Source of the DNA: an uncultured Collinsella sp.
GTDB taxonomy: Bacteria > Actinomycetota > Coriobacteriia > Coriobacteriales > Coriobacteriaceae
Direction of reading: 5' to 3'
Assembly (NCBI GenBank): GCA_900550595.1
Contig: URTB01000034.1
Span: 1 to 10,206, forward strand
DNA: 10,206 nt
A program made the translations under genes and the position numbers. This document shows positions 6,676 through 10,206 of this stretch, piece by piece; position 1 is the first letter of the stretch, and every line of letters starts with the position of its first letter. The notes beneath the pieces are model-generated. The model had not been told where the DNA came from. It saw only the letters and a program-made list of their open reading frames with translations, and did not search any database.

Positions 6676-7119
6676 ATGGCAAAAGAGGGAAAGAAGCCGA
6701 TCGGCAAGATCGTTTTGGGTGTCATCGTGGTGCTCGTTGTTGCCGGCGTCGTAGGGTCTATGGGCGGCAACTCGTCTGATTCGTCTACGGGTGATGCAGC
6801 AAAGCCTGCCGAACAGACCCAGCAAGTCGAGGAGCAAAAAGAGGCACAAGAACCCTATACGGTTTCGGATGAGGCCGGGGATACGTCTAATCAGTTCGCG
6901 TATAAGATCACTGGCACGTTGACCAATAATACGGATAGAGAGCAAAGCTACATTCAGATCGAGTATGTTCTGTATGACGCAGACGGCAATCAGGTGGGAA
7001 CGGCTCTTGCGAACACCAACCATCTCAAAGCGGGCGGCACCTGGAAGTTCGAAGCGATGAGCACGGTATCTCCCGATCAGGTTGCCAGCTGGGAACGTTC
7101 TGATGTGAGCGGCTTTTAA
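6676..7119 (+). CDS. Single-pass membrane protein with FxLYD-type domain
   Basis: A 147-residue protein. A short positively charged N terminus precedes one hydrophobic helix (about 10-30), followed by a Ser/Gln/Glu-rich linker (32-60) and a compact C-terminal domain (about 61-147). The domain contains YKITGTLTNNTD and YVLYDADGNQVG, a pattern of the FxLYD immunoglobulin-like fold found in many Gram-positive surface proteins. The C-terminal domain should lie outside the membrane. The helix ends in Gly/Met rather than a lipobox Cys, so it is an anchor, not a lipoprotein signal. Start: ATG 6676 with GAAGGA seven to eight bases upstream; the in-frame ATG at 6631 has no such site. The gene is visibly less GC-rich than its neighbours and uses rarer codons such as AGA and ATA. 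It is divergent from the ene-reductase and 48 bases before the HTH gene. Specific function unknown. Confidence 0.75.
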   Translation: MAKEGKKPIGKIVLGVIVVLVVAGVVGSMGGNSSDSSTGDAAKPAEQTQQVEEQKEAQEPYTVSDEAGDTSNQFAYKITGTLTNNTDREQSYIQIEYVLYDADGNQVGTALANTNHLKAGGTWKFEAMSTVSPDQVASWERSDVSGF

Positions 7120-7120
7120 C

Positions 7121-7144
7121 TAGAATAAACAACATGATTACTAT
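7121..7144 (+). promoter_or_regulatory. Possible -10 elements before the HTH gene
   Basis: TAGAAT (7121-7126) and TACTAT (7139-7144) each match the -10 consensus at five of six bases in the AT-rich 48-base gap between the membrane-protein stop and the HTH start. Neither has a convincing -35. Readthrough from the upstream gene is equally possible. Confidence 0.25.
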
Positions 7145-7151
7145 GCGATCT

Positions 7152-7160
7152 GGGGAGGTG
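7152..7160 (+). promoter_or_regulatory. Unusually strong ribosome binding site of the HTH gene
   Basis: GGGGAGGTG lies seven bases before ATG 7168 and matches most of the anti-Shine-Dalgarno complement. It fixes the start and suggests efficient translation, in contrast to the kinase gene downstream that has no such site. Confidence 0.7.
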
Positions 7161-7167
7161 AGGCCAT

Positions 7168-7590
7168 ATGCCCGATAAGAAGCTAACCGAAGAGTTGCTC
7201 AACGAGCTGCTTGATGCCCCGAGTATCGAGGGCTATATCAAAGAGCACGACTTTACCGCCCCGTCGCTTTCGGGGTATCTGAAACAGCTTTTGGAAGAAA
7301 AGGGGCTGGAGCGTTCGCGCGTGGTGCGTATGGCCGACCTCAACGAGACGTTTGGCTATCAGATCTTTACCGGTGCGCGGCATCCGAGCCGCAATAAGGT
7401 GCTGCAGATTGCCTTTGCCATGGCGCTGACGCTCAAGGAGACCAACCGCGCCTTGACGGCGGCGGGTGTCAATGTCCTCAACTGCAAGGACCGCCGTGAC
7501 GCCATCATCATTTTCTGTATCGATCGTGGCTGCAGCCTGCAAAAGGTGAACGAGGAGCTGTATCGCTTTGGTGAAGAGACGGTGAGCTAA
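7168..7590 (+). CDS. HTH (XRE/Cro-like) regulator, kinase-associated type
   Basis: A 140-residue cytoplasmic protein with a Cro/CI-like helix-turn-helix region at about 34-100. LSGYLKQLLEEKGLERSRVV is helix 1 leading into helix 2, NETFGYQIFTGARHPSRNKVLQ covers the recognition helix and following turn, and ETNRALTAAGV closes the fold. The N-terminal 30 residues (LTEELLNELLDAPSIEGYI) are acidic and helical. The C terminus (DRRDAIIIFCIDRGCSLQKVNEELYRFGE) forms two more helices, longer than a bare XRE domain. I recall this architecture from many Firmicutes and Actinobacteria, often beside Ser/Thr kinase genes, as here (kinase starts about 95 bases downstream). A role as regulator or phosphorylation target of that kinase is inference. 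Some members may bind protein rather than DNA, since the recognition helix is Tyr/Phe-rich. The ATG start has the strongest ribosome binding site in the window. Confidence 0.75.
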   Translation: MPDKKLTEELLNELLDAPSIEGYIKEHDFTAPSLSGYLKQLLEEKGLERSRVVRMADLNETFGYQIFTGARHPSRNKVLQIAFAMALTLKETNRALTAAGVNVLNCKDRRDAIIIFCIDRGCSLQKVNEELYRFGEETVS

Positions 7591-7634
7591 CAGTTGGCTG
7601 CCGGCGGAAGCGCCGTTCACGATATTTAGAACGT

Positions 7635-7676
7635 GCAGGGCACGGGCGTCATGGGGCGTCCGTGCCCTGCGTTATT
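7635..7676 (+). terminator. Strong hairpin between HTH and kinase genes
   Basis: GCAGGGCACGG (7635-7645) pairs perfectly with CCGTGCCCTGC (7660-7670). Inner G-T and G-C pairs (7646-7650 with 7655-7659) extend the stem to about 16 pairs around a four-base loop. Only GTTATT follows, so the T run is weak. It lies 45 bases after the HTH stop codon and ends just before the kinase start, fitting a terminator for the HTH transcript that isolates the kinase gene. Confidence 0.6.
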
Positions 7677-7678
7677 AT
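7673..7678 (+). promoter_or_regulatory. Putative -10 box for a leaderless kinase mRNA
   Basis: TATTAT, five of six bases of the -10 consensus, ends seven bases before ATG 7686. Transcription would begin at or next to that A. No Shine-Dalgarno match exists upstream of 7686 or 7677. A -35 at the standard distance (7650-7655, CATGGG) is poor. It overlaps the alternative ATG at 7677. Confidence 0.4.
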
Positions 7679-7685
7679 GGACGCT

Positions 7686-9059
7686 ATGGATACTCAGAGC
7701 CCAACATATTCCGATGATGAGCTGACCGCTGCGCTCGCCGGACACCTGGCGTCACTTGAGCGTGATGACAGCTATCGCGTAGACCGTGTGCTCAAGCACT
7801 CCGACGTCGAGACGACCGAGCTCGTGTACTTTGAGGGCTCCGGCGGAGGATCTCTTGGCCCCTTTGTTCGCAAGCGCATCGACGCGTCGGCCCAGATTGG
7901 CGGGGCGTATGAACGCCTGTTTGCGGCCCAGCATGCTGGGCGACGTTACGAGCACTTGCCTCGGATTGTCGATTGCCGCCGCGTGGGCGACGAGCTTTGC
8001 GTGGTCATGGAATACATCGAAGGCGAAACGCTCGGGGCCCTGGTGGGGCGTTTGGGTGCGAGGCCCGATTATGCCTGTGAGCTGTTTGGCGCCCTTTGTG
8101 ATGCAGTTGCGGAGCTCCATGCCGGCTTTGCGTCGGCGGGGGAGATGGCTGCGCCGGTGATCCATCGCGACCTAAAGCCCTCGAATATCATCGTGTCGGG
8201 CGCAAACTATACGCCCGATACAGGCCTGACGTTTTCATCGCTGGTGATTATCGACTTGGGAATTGCTCGCGTGTGGCGCGAGGGAGCCGATGCCGATACC
8301 GTCAAGTTTGGCACGCGTCCCTATGCGCCGCCCGAGCAGTATGGTTTTGGCCAGACGAGCGTGCGCAGCGATGTCTATGCGCTCGGTGCCCTGCTGTTCT
8401 TTTGTCTGACGGGGGCCGATCCCAAGCCAGGTCGGAACATACGCGAGCAATGCGAGGCACGTGACGTCCCCGCCTCGCTTGCCGATGTTATTTGCATGGC
8501 GATGGCGCTCGATCCGGACAAGCGCTTTGCAAGCGCGAAGGCGCTAGGGCACGCTGCACGCGCATCGTATGCGTCGTCCGCGCCGAATGCTGCTTCCTTC
8601 CAAGAGCCTCCGGAGCGGCGAGCCGTGTGCCCTGTGCCCGTGCTCCCCACGGATCAGTCTCAGGGTGGATTGCCGTTGGTGCCTGAGCGCCCGAATTTAC
8701 TCTCCCGCATTCCCGACACCGTTGGGCGCATTTGGAACGCATTCGTCTATCTTTCGCTACTTGTTTTCTTTGCCGGAAGCCATTTTGCCGTTTTTCATCC
8801 TACGGGCGCCAACCAAAACTACCCGATGTGGTTTCTCGCGATTGAGTATTTTATCTTCGCCGACGGTCTCGTAGCGCTCATTCATTTTGTGATGCTCGAC
8901 AAACGCCGCCTTCGCCGGCGGTTTGAGCTACTCGATAGATACCGCGGTAAAAAGCTTGCAAAGCTCTGGCTCAAGGCTATGGGTGTGCTCTTGTTGGCAA
9001 TGATTATCATTGTTGCCATTGCAAACGCGACTGGCGTCGTCGATACCTCCGTCGCGTAA
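7686..9059 (+). CDS. Membrane-anchored Hanks-type Ser/Thr protein kinase
   Basis: A 457-residue eukaryotic-like kinase. The kinase domain is about 29-295: VRKRI with candidate ATP-binding Lys63, helix-C Glu76, hinge VVMEYIEGETL at 106-116, catalytic loop HRDLKPSN at 160-167 (Asp162, Lys164, Asn167), DLG at 190-192 in place of DFG, PYAPPEQYG as APE region at 212-220, and SDVYALGALLFFCLTG. The usual glycine loop position is degenerate, but a GSGGGSLG run lies just before Lys63. A Pro-rich linker (300-340) leads to three hydrophobic segments at about 349-371, 380-403 and 431-450, separated by a very basic stretch DKRRLRRRF. There are no PASTA repeats, so it is unlike PknB/PrkC wall sensors. Start chosen at ATG 7686 (leaderless, after TATTAT); ATG 7677 would add three residues. 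It follows an HTH gene that may be its partner. Catalytic residues are intact, so activity is expected; substrate unknown. Confidence 0.88.
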   Translation: MDTQSPTYSDDELTAALAGHLASLERDDSYRVDRVLKHSDVETTELVYFEGSGGGSLGPFVRKRIDASAQIGGAYERLFAAQHAGRRYEHLPRIVDCRRVGDELCVVMEYIEGETLGALVGRLGARPDYACELFGALCDAVAELHAGFASAGEMAAPVIHRDLKPSNIIVSGANYTPDTGLTFSSLVIIDLGIARVWREGADADTVKFGTRPYAPPEQYGFGQTSVRSDVYALGALLFFCLTGADPKPGRNIREQCEARDVPASLADVICMAMALDPDKRFASAKALGHAARASYASSAPNAASFQEPPERRAVCPVPVLPTDQSQGGLPLVPERPNLLSRIPDTVGRIWNAFVYLSLLVFFAGSHFAVFHPTGANQNYPMWFLAIEYFIFADGLVALIHFVMLDKRRLRRRFELLDRYRGKKLAKLWLKAMGVLLLAMIIIVAIANATGVVDTSVA

Positions 9060-9064
9060 AAGAA

Positions 9065-9088
9065 AAAGGGCCCCAATTGGGGCCCTTT
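9065..9088. terminator. Perfect palindromic bidirectional terminator
   Basis: AAAGGGCCCC (9065-9074), loop AATT, GGGGCCCTTT (9079-9088): a 24-base perfect palindrome in the gap between convergent genes. On the minus strand it continues into TTTTTCTTTT, a strong U tract for the cell-wall hydrolase; on the plus strand only TTT follows, so it serves the kinase less well. It starts six bases after the kinase stop codon. Confidence 0.85.
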
Positions 9089-9098
9089 GACGTTGATC

Positions 9099-10206
9099 TT
9101 AGATGCGGTTCATCTGGGTTGCAACCTTGTTGTACCAGTCCTGCCACGTGGGCGGGCAGTACTTTTTGGCGGCTGCCGGGGTAAGCGTGGAGCCATAGTT
9201 GTCGCCCAGGTAGGCAACGTGGGCAGAGACGCCCTCGCTCCAGCTACCAAAGCTCCGCCAGCCGCCGCCGCGAGCGCTCCAGCCCCAGGCGTTATAGGAG
9301 CCGGCACAATAGAGGCCCTTGCTGCTCTCGATGCAGGCGATGGCGGGAGACCAGCGAGGGTCAACACCGGTGTTCCAGGCTGCCACGGCAAAGTTGTAAC
9401 CCTGACCTGCCATGGGGGAGCCGGCGAGGTAGTTGTCGATGCGACTCGTCCACTCGTTGATAAACGAGTCGTAATCGGAGTTGCCGGTATTGGAACTGTT
9501 CACCGTGGTGTCGATGGTGGTGTTGGCGTTATTGGCCTGGCTGTTGGAGTTGTTGCCGCTCACGCCCTCGCCCGAGAGCTTCTCGGCGGCAGCGGCCTTG
9601 TCGGCCTCGAGCTTGGCCAGCTCGGCGGCATTCTCCTGCTCGGCCTTTGCCTGGGCTTCGCTGCGAAGCTGCTGGGCCTGTGCCAGTGCGTCCTCGGCGG
9701 TTTTCTGCTCGGTCTCGAGTTGGGACTTGGCCTGCTCGAGCTCGGTCTTGTTCTGCTCGAGTTCGGTCTGCATCTTGTTGAGCTCTTCGATCTCGTCGAC
9801 GCTTGAGCTCGTGATCTGGTTGGTGTACTTGCAGGTGGTGATGAACTCGCCCAGGCTCTGCGCGTTGACCAGGAAGCTCACGATGGGGTTGGTGCCCTTC
9901 TGGTACTTATACAGATCGCGCATGGCGGAGCTCGCCTTGGCCTGTTGATCGGGAAGTTCGGCTTCGATCTTCTCGATGCTTGCCTCGTTAGTGTCGATTT
10001 GCTTCTGCAGATCCTCGAGCTTGGTGCGGGCTTCGTTGTAGGCACTCGTGGCGGTTTCGATTTTCTGCTGGGCAGCGGAAAGCTGATCCTGCGTTGCCTG
10101 CGAGGCGGCATAGGCTGCGACGGGGGAGAGCATCGGCGCGGCCGTCAGTGTAACGGCGAGCGCGGCGCTCGTGATGATACGAGCCGGCTTCGACGCGATG
10201 AGCGCT
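9099..10206 (-). CDS. Secreted PcsB/CwlO-like coiled-coil wall hydrolase with lysozyme-like domain (5' partial)
   Basis: Exported cell-wall protein whose first codons lie beyond 10206. The frame is open to the edge. The visible start reads SKPARIITSAALAVTLTAAP and then VAAYAA, the hydrophobic core and cleavage region of a signal peptide, so an ATG at 10133 is internal and not the true start. A long Gln/Glu/Ala coiled coil follows (10103 to about 9576), with a PcsB-type knob RDLYKYQKGTNPIVSFLVNA. A Ser/Asn-rich linker (about 9575-9477) leads to a C-terminal domain (9476-9102) containing WSPAIACIESSKG and NAWGW, as in lysozyme-like glucosaminidase/transglycosylase folds. The Glu at 9327-9329 is the candidate catalytic acid; nearby Cys could form a disulfide. 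Enzymes of this layout cut peptidoglycan at septa and are usually held inactive by the coiled coil until FtsEX-like partners act; that regulation is inferred here. It lacks the NlpC/P60 domain common in the group. Confidence 0.85.
   Translation of the reverse strand, partial: ALIASKPARIITSAALAVTLTAAPMLSPVAAYAASQATQDQLSAAQQKIETATSAYNEARTKLEDLQKQIDTNEASIEKIEAELPDQQAKASSAMRDLYKYQKGTNPIVSFLVNAQSLGEFITTCKYTNQITSSSVDEIEELNKMQTELEQNKTELEQAKSQLETEQKTAEDALAQAQQLRSEAQAKAEQENAAELAKLEADKAAAAEKLSGEGVSGNNSNSQANNANTTIDTTVNSSNTGNSDYDSFINEWTSRIDNYLAGSPMAGQGYNFAVAAWNTGVDPRWSPAIACIESSKGLYCAGSYNAWGWSARGGGWRSFGSWSEGVSAHVAYLGDNYGSTLTPAAAKKYCPPTWQDWYNKVATQMNRI

Noticed and set aside
7662..7685. GTG 7662 or ATG 7677 as kinase start
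   Set aside because: GTG 7662 lies in the hairpin stem and neither has a ribosome site; ATG 7677 overlaps the -10 box. ATG 7677 remains a minor possibility.
9087..9806. Plus-strand 239-codon Gly/Leu/Val-rich frame
   Set aside because: Antisense to the coiled-coil hydrolase; its low-complexity composition is the mirror of Gln/Glu/Ala-rich codons, and it starts within the terminator region.
9576..10103. Repetitive Gln/Glu/Ala tract as a possible DNA repeat
   Set aside because: It encodes a heptad-like coiled coil with varied codons; no exact tandem DNA unit is seen.

Overview
The window looks like chromosomal DNA of a gut Coriobacteriia member, most likely Collinsella or a close relative. That placement is inference from the high GC, mostly strong Shine-Dalgarno sites, a coiled-coil/lysozyme-like wall hydrolase, an HTH-kinase pair and a clostridial/coriobacterial style flavin-FeS ene-reductase. 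No rRNA marker is present to prove it. I see no tRNA, rRNA, CRISPR array, transposase or phage gene.

Left part (1-6453), all on the minus strand. In transcription order: a 773-residue OYE-type FMN/4Fe-4S/FAD oxidoreductase with a TTG start, the large subunit of a two-part aconitase X, its small swivel-domain subunit, an M20 metallopeptidase, and an MFS transporter cut by the left window edge. Gaps of 21 and 14 bases join the first three into one operon. A 110-base gap without a clear terminator separates them from the peptidase. A GC-rich hairpin followed by five T residues sits between peptidase and transporter and could lower transporter expression. The central idea is a dehydratase followed by an ene-reductase: aconitase X would make an unsaturated acid that the flavoenzyme reduces, a net reductive dehydroxylation. 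The substrate is unknown.

Intergenic hub (6454-6675): divergent control region with a good minus-strand promoter, an inverted repeat flanking it, and three further palindromes in about 55 bases. It is less GC-rich than its surroundings.

Right-centre (6676-9059), plus strand: a small single-pass membrane protein with an FxLYD-type C-terminal domain, an HTH regulator with a very strong ribosome binding site, then a strong hairpin followed directly by a Hanks-type Ser/Thr kinase that seems to be translated leaderlessly. The kinase has three C-terminal membrane segments and no PASTA domains.

Right end (9065-10206): a perfect 24-base palindromic terminator separates the kinase from a convergent minus-strand secreted cell-wall hydrolase. 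That protein has a PcsB/CwlO-like coiled coil and a lysozyme-like catalytic domain, and its first codons lie beyond the window.
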